Part shown: positions 26,842 to 35,361 of the stretch, in pieces
Position numbering within the stretch: the first letter of the stretch is position 1
How the letters are laid out: every line of letters starts with the position of its first letter
Translations under genes and position numbers: made by a program
Notes under the pieces: generated by a model
Told to the model about the DNA's origin: nothing
What the model saw: the letters and a program-made list of their open reading frames with translations, nothing else
Databases searched by the model: none
Assembly (NCBI GenBank): GCA_965212245.1
Contig: OZ243107.1
Location: 868,001 to 932,000 of the forward strand
Direction: 5' to 3'
Source: CAKZNE01 sp040222435
Lineage (GTDB): Bacteria; Bacteroidota; Bacteroidia; Flavobacteriales; Schleiferiaceae
Length of the DNA: 64,000 nt

Positions 26842-27670
26842 GGGCGGGCGTATTTAAAAAGTCTTTAAAGTCCTCCACGGTGAGTTTTCCCTCACGCATA
26901 CGTTTCTCTGCCAACTGATACAGGCCGGCACTTTTAAGTTGTAGCACCCAACCGTCATTCCTGAAAAAAGAGTGCACAAAATCATTAGCCGGTGTGTTCA
27001 ATAATTCATCGGGTGTACCACACTGTACAATCACACCCTTATCCATAAAGGCAATGCGATGCCCCATTTCAAAAGCCTCCTGCACATCGTGCGTCACCAG
27101 CACCACCGTTTTTTCACGTAATTCATCCAGCTCTAAAAACTGCTGCCTGATGGCAGTGCGGGTTATGGGGTCCAAAGCTCCAAAGGGCTCATCCATCAAC
27201 AATACAGGCGGATCAGCCGCCAGAGCTCTGGCTAAACCAATTCTTTGCTGTTGTCCTCCACTTAGCTGTTCGGGGTATTGATCACGAAAATCATTTGGAG
27301 GTAAAGCCAGTTTTTGCAGCAGAAGCTGATATCGCTCTTCAATATCTTTAGGATCCCACCCAAGCAGGCGTGGCACCACGGCTACGTTCTCAAATACGGT
27401 ATAATGCGGGAATAGTCCTCCTTCCTGTATAACATAGCCCATTTGACGCCTGAGTGTGAGAAGGTCCTGTTCTTCCAGCGGGTTTTCATTAAAGAGTATA
27501 CGGCCCTCATCCGGCTTTTCCAGGCCATTGATAAGCTTCAAAGTGGTGGTTTTACCGCTGCCGCTAAGACCCAGTAACACCATAGTTTCTCCTGCTTCAA
27601 TGTGCAGGTTTACTCCTTTGAGCACCGCTGTTTGATCAAATGATTTGTAAATGTTTTGCAGGCGGATCAT
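26834..27670 (-). CDS. Osmoprotectant ABC transporter ATP-binding protein (OpuBA/ProV-like)
   Basis: This 278-residue ATPase shows Walker A GLSGSGKTT (34-42), Q-loop in YVIQEGGLFPHYT, signature LSGGQQQRIGLARA and Walker B VLLMDEPFGALDP. The sequence fits the glycine betaine/choline importers. Compared with ProV or OpuBA it lacks the full pair of C-terminal CBS domains, so sensing of ionic strength may be reduced or placed elsewhere. It is translated just before the permease-binding protein fusion, and the two together form a complete importer. Confidence 0.93.
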   Translation of the reverse strand: MIRLQNIYKSFDQTAVLKGVNLHIEAGETMVLLGLSGSGKTTTLKLINGLEKPDEGRILFNENPLEEQDLLTLRRQMGYVIQEGGLFPHYTVFENVAVVPRLLGWDPKDIEERYQLLLQKLALPPNDFRDQYPEQLSGGQQQRIGLARALAADPPVLLMDEPFGALDPITRTAIRQQFLELDELREKTVVLVTHDVQEAFEMGHRIAFMDKGVIVQCGTPDELLNTPANDFVHSFFRNDGWVLQLKSAGLYQLAEKRMREGKLTVEDFKDFLNTPAHE

Positions 27671-27702
27671 GGCCTGGCTAAGATAAGGAGCCTATACCAC
27701 TT

Positions 27703-29160
27703 TCAGGCTTGCACCAGTTCATCCTTATGACCATAAGCTTCCAGACGGTTCAACATACCCCGGAACACGAAGAAGTGAAAAGGCAGCACGCCATACCAAT
27801 ACAAGCGGCCCAAAATACCATGGGGGCGAAAGGTAGCGCTTTGCTTCAGACAGGCCTGCCCATCCTCTTTTTCTTCAATGCTAAACTCCAGCCATGCTTC
27901 CCCGGGTAATTTCATTTCAGCATACAACAGCAAACGCTTTTCATCACGATCTGCCACTAAAACCCGCCAAAAGTCCAGGGCATCACCATTGTAAAGCCTG
28001 GTATCATGGGTGCGCCCCCTGCGTAAGCCAATGCCACCCATCATTTTATCCATGATCCCGCGTATGTGCCAGAGAAAATTGGCATAATACCATCCCCGAT
28101 GTCCGCCAATGGCAAAAATATTATCGGTTACCTGGTCCACATCATTGCGTATCCACTTGCTGCGCTCATCCTTAAACACTCCTTTTTGAGGCACCTCTAT
28201 ATGTTGTGATATTTTTGGCCGGCTGCTGTTCATGGCATCCTTCCAGCTGCTGACCACCAGGTTTTGTTCAATTTTATCAAAAGCCATTTCCACCGCTTCC
28301 TTATAGGTGAAAAGCTGAATATCCACTTTGGTTTTGATAGTGTCATTCTGAGCTACCACATCAATCTTCATACTGTTTACCAGGTTTACCGCCAGTTTAT
28401 AACTGGTGGAGGTAACAAAAAAAAGCCAGTAGCTGGACAGGCGTGGTGTCATAACGGGTACGGTAAGGATATGCCGTTTAAGGCCTCTTACTTCGGCAAA
28501 CTGCTTTAACATCTGCCGGTAGGTAAGCACTTCTTTTCCACCTATGTCAAATACCTTTCCATAGCAATCTTCTTTTCCCATCACTCCGGTAAGGTAAAGG
28601 ATGACGTTGCGGATGGCGATGGGTTGACACAGGGTATTCAGCCATTTGGGAGCTATCATTACGGGAAGCTTTTCCACCAGGTCGCGGATAATTTCAAAAG
28701 ACGCACTGCCTGAGCCTACAATAATTCCGGCCCGTAGTACCGTATAATGTGCTTTGGCGGTTTTTAACACCTCTTCCACATTAAGGCGTGAGCGCAAATG
28801 TTTGGAGAGTTTATGCTCATTGATAATACCGCTGAGGTAAATGATCTGGCGGGCTTTCAGGTAATCCGCAAAGTTGACAAAACTGCGGGCCGCCTGCTCT
28901 TCCATGCTTTCAAAATCGCCAGATGAAGACATGGAGTGAATGAGGTAAAAAGCCACATCTACTTTTTGAGGAGCTTCTTTATAATTGATATCCTTTAAAA
29001 AGTCTACCTCAAAAATTTCTACTTTATCTTTATATGCGGGCTTTATATCCAGCCGGTTACGATCCCGTACACAACACACTACATCATGGCCTGCTTCCAC
29101 CAAGGCGGGCAGAAGACGTAAGCCGATGTAACCGTTTGCTCCGGTAAGTAAAATGCGCAT
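27703..29160 (-). CDS. NAD(P)-binding SDR protein with C-terminal DUF2867
   Basis: The 485-residue protein opens with a Rossmann motif (ILLTGANGYIGLRLL) and an extended or atypical SDR domain to about 310. It then has the DUF2867 domain (about 330-480, with WYYANFLWHIRGIMDKMMGG and RTHDTRLYNGDALDFWRV). This fusion is common in Bacteroidota and its reaction is unknown. The stop is 32 nt before the ATPase start on the same strand, so it may share a transcript with the importer, without a clear functional link. Confidence 0.88.
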   Translation of the reverse strand: MRILLTGANGYIGLRLLPALVEAGHDVVCCVRDRNRLDIKPAYKDKVEIFEVDFLKDINYKEAPQKVDVAFYLIHSMSSSGDFESMEEQAARSFVNFADYLKARQIIYLSGIINEHKLSKHLRSRLNVEEVLKTAKAHYTVLRAGIIVGSGSASFEIIRDLVEKLPVMIAPKWLNTLCQPIAIRNVILYLTGVMGKEDCYGKVFDIGGKEVLTYRQMLKQFAEVRGLKRHILTVPVMTPRLSSYWLFFVTSTSYKLAVNLVNSMKIDVVAQNDTIKTKVDIQLFTYKEAVEMAFDKIEQNLVVSSWKDAMNSSRPKISQHIEVPQKGVFKDERSKWIRNDVDQVTDNIFAIGGHRGWYYANFLWHIRGIMDKMMGGIGLRRGRTHDTRLYNGDALDFWRVLVADRDEKRLLLYAEMKLPGEAWLEFSIEEKEDGQACLKQSATFRPHGILGRLYWYGVLPFHFFVFRGMLNRLEAYGHKDELVQA

Positions 29161-29222
29161 AAATGGTTAACTAAATAAATTCCGGAGAGTTCAATGGCCC
29201 TTTGGCCTGAACACACCAAGCC

Positions 29223-30008
29223 TTAAAAGTAAGCCGGATTTTGCTGTTTTCCACGATTTTTAAAATAACGGTATACAAGCAGAAGGCTGCTGGCTATGGC
29301 GGTGGTAAGAATCAGGGGGTAGGGATTGGGGTCAATTATGTAACGTTTATAGATAATCCCAACAAACGCCCACACCAGTACCAGGGCATACATAACATCA
29401 TTGGACTGGTGCAAAAAGTACAGACCTACCATAGTAGCCAGCATGATCACCGCAGCTGCCCAAAAGTTAAATGGCAGGCCCCAGCCACCCCAGTTCCAAT
29501 GTACGAGCAAGGCCGTTATGTTGGCTACGGTAGCCACCGTAATCCATCCCAGGTAAATACTGAACGGGGCATGTACGGCATATTTCTCTGCCGGGCTTAC
29601 TTTCCGTAGTCCTATTCCCAGGTTCCGGTAAATCTGTATAAGGCTCAACAGCAGGAAAAACATAATGCATACACTTACGCCCACCAGCTGGTAGTGCCAG
29701 GCCAGTATCCAGCCGGCATTGGCCACACAGGAAAGAAAAAACCACAATCCGATCAGGTCTACCGAAGCCACGGCTTGGACAGACTTGTTAAAAGCGTCCC
29801 GGCTGGTATAGATCACAAAGGCCAGCAGGCCCAGGTATATTACACCCCAAATAGAAAAAGTGAAACCCACCGGTGTAAAGAGGTTAGGGTACATATCGGA
29901 TAATTCTCCGGTGGTATATCCATTTATAGGCAAAGCATTAGCCAGGGCATTAACCACTACCACACCTATCCAGCCTGTGATATTCAGTATTTGAAGTTTT
30001 TGACGCAT
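29223..30008 (-). CDS. TspO-like (tryptophan-rich) multi-helix membrane protein
   Basis: The 261-residue protein is hydrophobic with about seven helices and many Trp residues. FTPVGFTFSIWGVIY and WHYQLVGVSV resemble TspO/MBR first-loop and helix motifs. Family members of this longer form are frequent in Flavobacteria and are annotated as tryptophan-rich sensory proteins. The classical TspO is about 160 residues, so there are two or so extra helices at the C-terminus. TspO proteins bind porphyrins or related ligands, but that is not shown here. Confidence 0.65.
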   Translation of the reverse strand: MRQKLQILNITGWIGVVVVNALANALPINGYTTGELSDMYPNLFTPVGFTFSIWGVIYLGLLAFVIYTSRDAFNKSVQAVASVDLIGLWFFLSCVANAGWILAWHYQLVGVSVCIMFFLLLSLIQIYRNLGIGLRKVSPAEKYAVHAPFSIYLGWITVATVANITALLVHWNWGGWGLPFNFWAAAVIMLATMVGLYFLHQSNDVMYALVLVWAFVGIIYKRYIIDPNPYPLILTTAIASSLLLVYRYFKNRGKQQNPAYF

Positions 30009-30040
30009 GTCTAAAGAAACTCCCTTACGCAGGGAATGGT

Positions 30041-30862
30041 TTAAAACGACTTGGAAAAGCCGAAGGCCGGTACCCAGGCATTGGTGAAAGCCCTGGTTTG
30101 ATCGTTTAAAGACACCTTAGACTGTATAAAGGTAAGGCGCACAAAAAGTCCGAAACCTGAGGCATTCTCATAACAAAGATCAGGGGCTATGAAATAGCCT
30201 GAGCCCGTATTTACCGTAGCTGTTTGCTGTGGCTGGTTCAGGCTGCCGGATGTGGCAGCAGGCATATTAAAATCCAAACCGGCTATGTATATCTTATTTT
30301 CGCTTACTTCTACCGTATTGAGGTTAAAGCCTGCCGAAAGATCAAAAAAGAAATCCGAGCCGAGATCAAAACGCCTCAGCAAACCCACCTGGAAGTGTGA
30401 ACGCCTTTCTTTTCCGCTGATACTACCCTGCTCGATATAATCCTGTCCGTTCTGATCCGGGTTGGGACGGTCTACCGTAAGGTTAAAGGTTCCCCCCGCT
30501 TCCAGCCTTACCTGGTGTAACATCAGTATTATTTTCCAGTGCCGGCTCATGGCATACTCGCCACCCAGTAAAAAGCTTACCTGGTTCTTATATACAAAAT
30601 CGGAAGGTGCCTGGCGCAGTGAAAAGGTATAACCACCTAAGGCCTCCTGTATCTGCTGCCGGTATTCGCGGATATTCAACACCTGTAAAAAGCGGTTATT
30701 GTCCGCTCCGGAATAGTATACGGCTGTTTCATCATTGGCGATATAATACCCGGCTCCTAAATGGAATTGTATGCGCTTAAGGGAATCGGCTTCTTCCTGA
30801 GCCCATACGGCTCCGGGTATCCCGAAAAACAGCACGATGATCAGAAGGCGGCAATTATACAT
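30041..30862 (-). CDS. Outer-membrane beta-barrel protein, function unknown
   Basis: The 273-residue protein has a signal peptide ending VWAQ at about residue 22. Alternating-hydrophobicity strands (FHLGAGYYIAND, FQVGLLRRFDLGSDFFFDLSAGFNL) and a C-terminal Phe (GFSKSF) are typical of outer-membrane barrels. The ATG overlaps the stop of the VIT1-type gene (TAATG), so the two are translationally coupled. The pairing suggests a joint role in metal handling, but this is only an inference. Confidence 0.75.
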   Translation of the reverse strand: MYNCRLLIIVLFFGIPGAVWAQEEADSLKRIQFHLGAGYYIANDETAVYYSGADNNRFLQVLNIREYRQQIQEALGGYTFSLRQAPSDFVYKNQVSFLLGGEYAMSRHWKIILMLHQVRLEAGGTFNLTVDRPNPDQNGQDYIEQGSISGKERRSHFQVGLLRRFDLGSDFFFDLSAGFNLNTVEVSENKIYIAGLDFNMPAATSGSLNQPQQTATVNTGSGYFIAPDLCYENASGFGLFVRLTFIQSKVSLNDQTRAFTNAWVPAFGFSKSF

Positions 30863-31602
30863 TATACAAAGAATTTTTCCAGCACATTACCTACTACATA
30901 GGCCAATACGGCCGCTGCACTTCCTAAAAACAAGGTTTCAAGGATACTGCGGAGTACTTTGGTTTGGTTTACCACCGCTTTAAGGTAGCCAATAAGACCA
31001 AACACCACGGCTGTCATTACAGATGACCACAAAAAGAGATCAGCATCCAAACCAGAGGAATAATCAATAACGTATACCAGCAGCGGAATAAAGCCAAAAA
31101 GCAGAAAGCTCATAAAGGTTACGGCCCCCATAGCTACGGGTGATTTGGTTTCTTCCGTCATCTCCAGTTCTTCCTTCATCATTACATCCACCCAGCGGTG
31201 GCGGTCTTCGGTAATTACATGCACCACCTGTTCCAGTAATTCACCTTTAAACCCTTTAGCCTCGTAGATCTCGCGGATCTCTTCCCGTTCCTTTTCCGGC
31301 AGGTTATCTACTTCCCAGTATTCAATGTCCTTGTGCTTATTGTAATTTTCTTTTTCACTTTTGGTGGAAAGGTAACTGCCCACGCTCATGGCAAAGCCAT
31401 CGGCCAGCAGGTTGGCAAAACCCAGAATAATGACCACCGCACTATCCAGCTGCGCACCGGCTGCACCGGCTACTACGGCAAAGGTGGTTACACTACCGTC
31501 AATACCTCCGTATACAAATTCACCCAGGTATTCCTGAAAGCGGTTTACCAGGTTGTACTTGCTGCCGTGTATCCGGGACTCGTGTTTGTGGGAAGAACTC
31601 AA
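30862..31602 (-). CDS. VIT1/CCC1-family membrane transporter
   Basis: This 246-residue protein has the family core with GGIDGSVTTFAVVAGAAGA in helix 1, FANLLADGFAMSVGSYLS in helix 2, a charged cytosolic helical segment (about 78-150) and three C-terminal helices. Eukaryotic members move iron or manganese into the vacuole. Bacterial members are thought to export divalent metals. It is the first gene of a pair with the outer-membrane protein. Confidence 0.88.
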   Translation of the reverse strand: MSSSHKHESRIHGSKYNLVNRFQEYLGEFVYGGIDGSVTTFAVVAGAAGAQLDSAVVIILGFANLLADGFAMSVGSYLSTKSEKENYNKHKDIEYWEVDNLPEKEREEIREIYEAKGFKGELLEQVVHVITEDRHRWVDVMMKEELEMTEETKSPVAMGAVTFMSFLLFGFIPLLVYVIDYSSGLDADLFLWSSVMTAVVFGLIGYLKAVVNQTKVLRSILETLFLGSAAAVLAYVVGNVLEKFFV

Positions 31603-31649
31603 ATCTTAATTTTTTTCCTTTTCGGTTTAGTGAGCGTATGATTTGAGAA

Positions 31650-31657
31650 CAAAAGTA
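31650..31657 (-). promoter_or_regulatory. Possible -7 box of the VIT1-barrel pair
   Basis: TACTTTTG on the minus strand is an exact TAnnTTTG match 48 nt before the ATG. It lies in the 74-bp divergent spacer shared with the DUF2490 gene. Confidence 0.35.
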
Positions 31658-31676
31658 AATAACCTTATTTTGCCAC

Positions 31677-32417
31677 GTGGTGAAAACGAAGGTATTCTTA
31701 TTTAGTCTGATTTTACTGTGTGGTAGTATAGCCCGGGCACAGGAGAAAACGGTGATCCATCAACCTTTGATATGGTATGGAGCTACCGTTCAAAAGCAAT
31801 TTAACAACGGCTACGCGCTAAGCCTAAAGGCAGAACGCAGGGATTTTATAAGCCCCCAACGCCAGCAGCAACTGGTTATACCGGACATTAAGCTTAGCAA
31901 AAAGCTGAACAAGGGCTTTGCGGTGGATGCCGGACTTTGGGTGTTTACCATCTATCAGCCGGCCTTGCAGGAATTGCCGGTAGGCACCAGGCAATACGAA
32001 TGGCGGCCTTATTTTACGGTACACTACAAATTACCACTCGATAAAGGGTCTTTTGAATTTGCTGTAAAGTCAGAATACCGGGCTTTCAATTCACCGGAGG
32101 CTGAAAACCGTTTTGATGAAGCCTTTGCAACCTATGCCATTCGCGAGCGTTTCCTGCTGCGCTACAACCTGCCACTCACCACTAATTTAACTGCGCGTTT
32201 TGGTGAGGAGCTACACCTTAATATTGCCGGGAACCGCGACCAGGGAACCTTTGACCAGAACCGCCTGATGGGAGACCTGGTATATTCGATCCCCATCAAG
32301 GGTTCCAATGATCAGTTAAAGCTACACGCGGGCTACATACACTGGTATCAGTCCCTGGGCAACAACACCTTCCTGAGCCACCACATTATCAATACGGGCG
32401 TTAGCTTCCTGTTTTAA
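31677..32417 (+). CDS. DUF2490 family protein
   Basis: The 246-residue protein has a signal peptide ending SIARAQ at about residue 21 and a beta-strand-rich body that ends in FLF, like an outer-membrane barrel. Motifs such as YATIRERFLLRYNLPL-type strands are typical of DUF2490. The start is GTG at 31677, with a second GTG directly after it, so the exact first residue is uncertain by one codon. It is divergent from the VIT1 gene and its stop is 2 nt from the convergent aldehyde dehydrogenase. No function is known for the family. Confidence 0.85.
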   Translation: MVKTKVFLFSLILLCGSIARAQEKTVIHQPLIWYGATVQKQFNNGYALSLKAERRDFISPQRQQQLVIPDIKLSKKLNKGFAVDAGLWVFTIYQPALQELPVGTRQYEWRPYFTVHYKLPLDKGSFEFAVKSEYRAFNSPEAENRFDEAFATYAIRERFLLRYNLPLTTNLTARFGEELHLNIAGNRDQGTFDQNRLMGDLVYSIPIKGSNDQLKLHAGYIHWYQSLGNNTFLSHHIINTGVSFLF

Positions 32418-32419
32418 GG

Positions 32420-33955
32420 CTATAGGTCAAACTTAATGCCCTGCGCCAACGGAAGTTCTGTGGAATAGTTAATGGTATTGGTCTGTCTGCGCATATAGGC
32501 TTTCCAGGCATCGGAACCACTTTCGCGTCCACCACCGGTTTCTTTTTCACCACCAAAAGCTCCGCCAATTTCAGCTCCTGAAGTACCAATGTTTACGTTG
32601 GCAATACCGCAATCGCTACCGGCTGCGGAAAGGAAACGTTCAGCTTCACGCATATTGGTGGTCATAATAGCCGATGACAAACCCTGCGGTACGGCATTCT
32701 GCATTTCAATGGCTTCATCCAGCTCACTGTAGCGGATCAGGTATAAAATGGGTGCAAAAGTCTCCGTACATACAATTTCATAGTCATTCTGCACCTCGGC
32801 AATACAAGGCTTTACATAGCAACCGCTTTCATAGGAAGCTCCTTCCAGTCGGCCACCGTCCACTACCATGGTACCCCCTTCTTTACCGATCTTCTCCAGG
32901 GCATTCTCATACATATCCACCGCCAGGGTGTCAATCAGTGGACCTACATGATTATTGGTATCCAGAGGATCACCAATACGCAACTGTCCGTAGGCTTTTT
33001 TCAGTTTTTCCTTTACCTCCTCATACATACTGTCGTGTATGATCAGTCTGCGGGTACTGGTGCAACGCTGTCCGGCCGTACCCACAGCTCCAAACACGGC
33101 CCCTACCAGGGTAGAGTCCAGATCTGCGTTCTCAGTAATAATAATGGCATTGTTACCGCCCAGCTCCAACAGGGATTTACCCAGCCTGCGGGCTACGGCT
33201 TCGCCTACTTTTTGTCCCATACGGGTTGAGCCGGTAGCGGAAATAAGGGGAAGGCGCTTGTCGTTACTCATCCACTCCCCTACTTCACGACCTCCGTTCA
33301 CCAGGCAGCAAAGGCCTTCGGGCAGGTTGTTTTCCTTAAGGGTTTCGGCAAATATATTCTGACAGGCTATACCGCACATCGGTGTTTTTTCAGAGGGCTT
33401 CCAGATGCATACATCACCACACACCCAGGCAATAGCGGTGTTCCAGCTCCATACGGCCACCGGAAAGTTAAAGGCCGAAATAATGCCCACTACGCCCATA
33501 GGATGCCACTGTTCATACATACGGTGCATAGGGCGTTCAGAATGCATGGTAAGACCATACAGCTGACGGCTCAGGCCTACGGCAAAATCACAGATATCAA
33601 TCATTTCCTGTACTTCGCCCCAGCCTTCCTGAAGGGATTTACCCATTTCATACGACACCAGTTTTCCCAGTGCGTCTTTCTTAGCGCGCAGCTTATCACC
33701 AAACTGGCGTACAATTTCCCCGCGTTGCGGGGCCGGCATCATCCGCCAGCTTTTAAAAGCTTCCTGGCTTTTGGCCACTACTTGTTCGTATTCTTCTTTG
33801 GTAGTGGTGGTTACTTTACCGATAAGCTTACCATCTACCGGAGAAAAAGACTCAATCACCTCGCCTTTGCCAAAGTGTTGTTGCCCGGTAGAAGTACCCG
33901 GGTTGACATTTTGCACGCCTAATTCTGAAAGTATAGTCTGGATGTTGAAACTCAT
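32420..33955 (-). CDS. ALDH7-type aldehyde dehydrogenase (antiquitin/piperideine-6-carboxylate dehydrogenase)
   Basis: The 511-residue enzyme matches the antiquitin family throughout: GVVGIISAFNFPVAVWSWN binds NAD, LELGGNNA holds the general-base Glu, and GTAGQRCTSTRRL carries the catalytic Cys. The C-terminal IGGAFGGEKETGGGRESGSD is the ALDH7 hallmark. It would oxidise alpha-aminoadipate semialdehyde (or the cyclic piperideine form) to aminoadipate in lysine breakdown. No other lysine gene lies nearby. The box TATTTTCG just upstream (minus strand) resembles the -7 consensus at 7 of 8 positions. Confidence 0.93.
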   Translation of the reverse strand: MSFNIQTILSELGVQNVNPGTSTGQQHFGKGEVIESFSPVDGKLIGKVTTTTKEEYEQVVAKSQEAFKSWRMMPAPQRGEIVRQFGDKLRAKKDALGKLVSYEMGKSLQEGWGEVQEMIDICDFAVGLSRQLYGLTMHSERPMHRMYEQWHPMGVVGIISAFNFPVAVWSWNTAIAWVCGDVCIWKPSEKTPMCGIACQNIFAETLKENNLPEGLCCLVNGGREVGEWMSNDKRLPLISATGSTRMGQKVGEAVARRLGKSLLELGGNNAIIITENADLDSTLVGAVFGAVGTAGQRCTSTRRLIIHDSMYEEVKEKLKKAYGQLRIGDPLDTNNHVGPLIDTLAVDMYENALEKIGKEGGTMVVDGGRLEGASYESGCYVKPCIAEVQNDYEIVCTETFAPILYLIRYSELDEAIEMQNAVPQGLSSAIMTTNMREAERFLSAAGSDCGIANVNIGTSGAEIGGAFGGEKETGGGRESGSDAWKAYMRRQTNTINYSTELPLAQGIKFDL

Positions 33956-34040
33956 ATTTTAGCTTTTGCAGCGAAAATAAAGCTTTTCATACGGGGAACA
34001 AGTAAAATGAAGCGGAGCAGTTTTTGATTATTTTGGCACT

Positions 34041-34469
34041 ATGCGTGTATTCATTTTTTTAAGCCTCTTAACAGCTTGCGGCTCTTTCCGAAGCACCCCT
34101 TTTCAAGAAACCACCACAGCCGAGTACCAGAAGAGTATTGCCGGGTACAGTGGTGCCAGGCAGCTGAGTTTTTACCTGGAACTCCCGGCCGACAGTACTA
34201 CGGTATTGAATCGCTTTGTGATAAACGGGGAGGAACTGGGTTTTACCTCTCAATATACCCAGGGCCACTACATCCTCAGGGCGGAAAAAGAGTATTGCAA
34301 TCCCGAGCGTGATACGGAATGCACGCTTACCGGGGCAGAGTTTAACCAGGCGCCTTTATATAGCGCGCAACACTATGAGGCAGCGGTATATTATACTCGG
34401 GTAAACGGCAAATCCGGTGCCTGGAAGATCAGCTACTGGACAGCCAAAAATACCACAGACAAGCCCTGA
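34041..34469 (+). CDS. Predicted lipoprotein, unknown function
   Basis: The 142-residue protein starts with a short signal and lipobox (SLLTAC, Cys at about residue 13). The rest is beta-rich, without a domain I recognise. It has a pair of Cys (YCNPERDTEC) that may form a disulfide. It stands alone between a divergent aldehyde dehydrogenase and a convergent protease gene. Confidence 0.7.
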   Translation: MRVFIFLSLLTACGSFRSTPFQETTTAEYQKSIAGYSGARQLSFYLELPADSTTVLNRFVINGEELGFTSQYTQGHYILRAEKEYCNPERDTECTLTGAEFNQAPLYSAQHYEAAVYYTRVNGKSGAWKISYWTAKNTTDKP

Positions 34470-34526
34470 CCTTCCTGTCAATCAGGACCGGTTTTCTTTA
34501 AACCCAAAGCACCGGAACTCATGCCT

Positions 34527-35222
34527 TCATAAATAATAGGTGTAATAGACAAAAAGTATAGCCAGCGCATTGTACACACTATGGGCCACTATAGAAGCGG
34601 TAACCCGACCGGTGTATAGAAAGAGAAGAGTATACGCCACGGTGGGGATCATAATATCCACCCAGTCCAAAAGGCTTACCGGCATATGGGTGAGCGCAAA
34701 AACAAGGATGGAAAAAAAGGCCGCTATGCGCAGTCCTTTGGCTGGTTTATCAGCTATAGTTTTTCCCTCGCCTATAAAATAGGCTCTGAAAAACAACTCT
34801 TCGGCTATACCTCCGCCTAAAACACCCAGAGCCAGGAAAGAAAACAGGCCCGGTATACTGCCATCGTACATACTGAGCATCCCCTGAATATCCGGCCGGT
34901 CTGCCCCTCCGGTGGCAGGTATCAAAACGTATTGAATAGCCATCCATACCAAACCAGCCAACAACCCGAGCAGTACATCCCGCCACAGCGGCCGTGCGGG
35001 CCATCCGATATCGGCAAAGGTTTTACCACGGCTTCGCAAGTCAAAGTACAGCAGGCTTAGAATAGCCAGCAACTGGAAAGCCCCCATGTAGAACAGGTTC
35101 AAACCCTGTTTACCACCATTTATACCTATTCCGAAAAATATATCGGGGATAATAAACAGTAATAGCCCCAAAAGAAGAACGGCTATAAAGCGCCATAAGG
35201 AAGGAGATGGTCTTGAGGTCAT
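34527..35222 (-). CDS. CPBP-family intramembrane metalloprotease
   Basis: The 231-residue membrane protein has the three CPBP (Abi) motifs: EELFFRAYF (glutamate pair and Arg), FALTHMP (His) and SIVAHSVYN (His). Members include CAAX-type prenyl proteases and bacteriocin-immunity proteins. The substrate is unknown. Confidence 0.9.
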   Translation of the reverse strand: MTSRPSPSLWRFIAVLLLGLLLFIIPDIFFGIGINGGKQGLNLFYMGAFQLLAILSLLYFDLRSRGKTFADIGWPARPLWRDVLLGLLAGLVWMAIQYVLIPATGGADRPDIQGMLSMYDGSIPGLFSFLALGVLGGGIAEELFFRAYFIGEGKTIADKPAKGLRIAAFFSILVFALTHMPVSLLDWVDIMIPTVAYTLLFLYTGRVTASIVAHSVYNALAILFVYYTYYL

Positions 35223-35249
35223 ACGTCAGAACTTTGGTTTGCTTAGCCT

Positions 35250-35257
35250 CAAAAGTA
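35250..35257 (-). promoter_or_regulatory. Possible -7 box of the CPBP protease gene
   Basis: TACTTTTG on the minus strand is an exact TAnnTTTG match 28 nt before the ATG. TTTG lies 15 nt upstream, which is shorter than the usual spacing. Confidence 0.35.
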
Positions 35258-35361
35258 AAAATTACAGAACGTCAAACGGGTTTACTAACAGTAAAGTAAG
35301 ATTCCCTTTAAAGTAGCTAATCCCGGAAAAGGTCTGAATAGCCTGAAGAGGAAGGTAAGAG

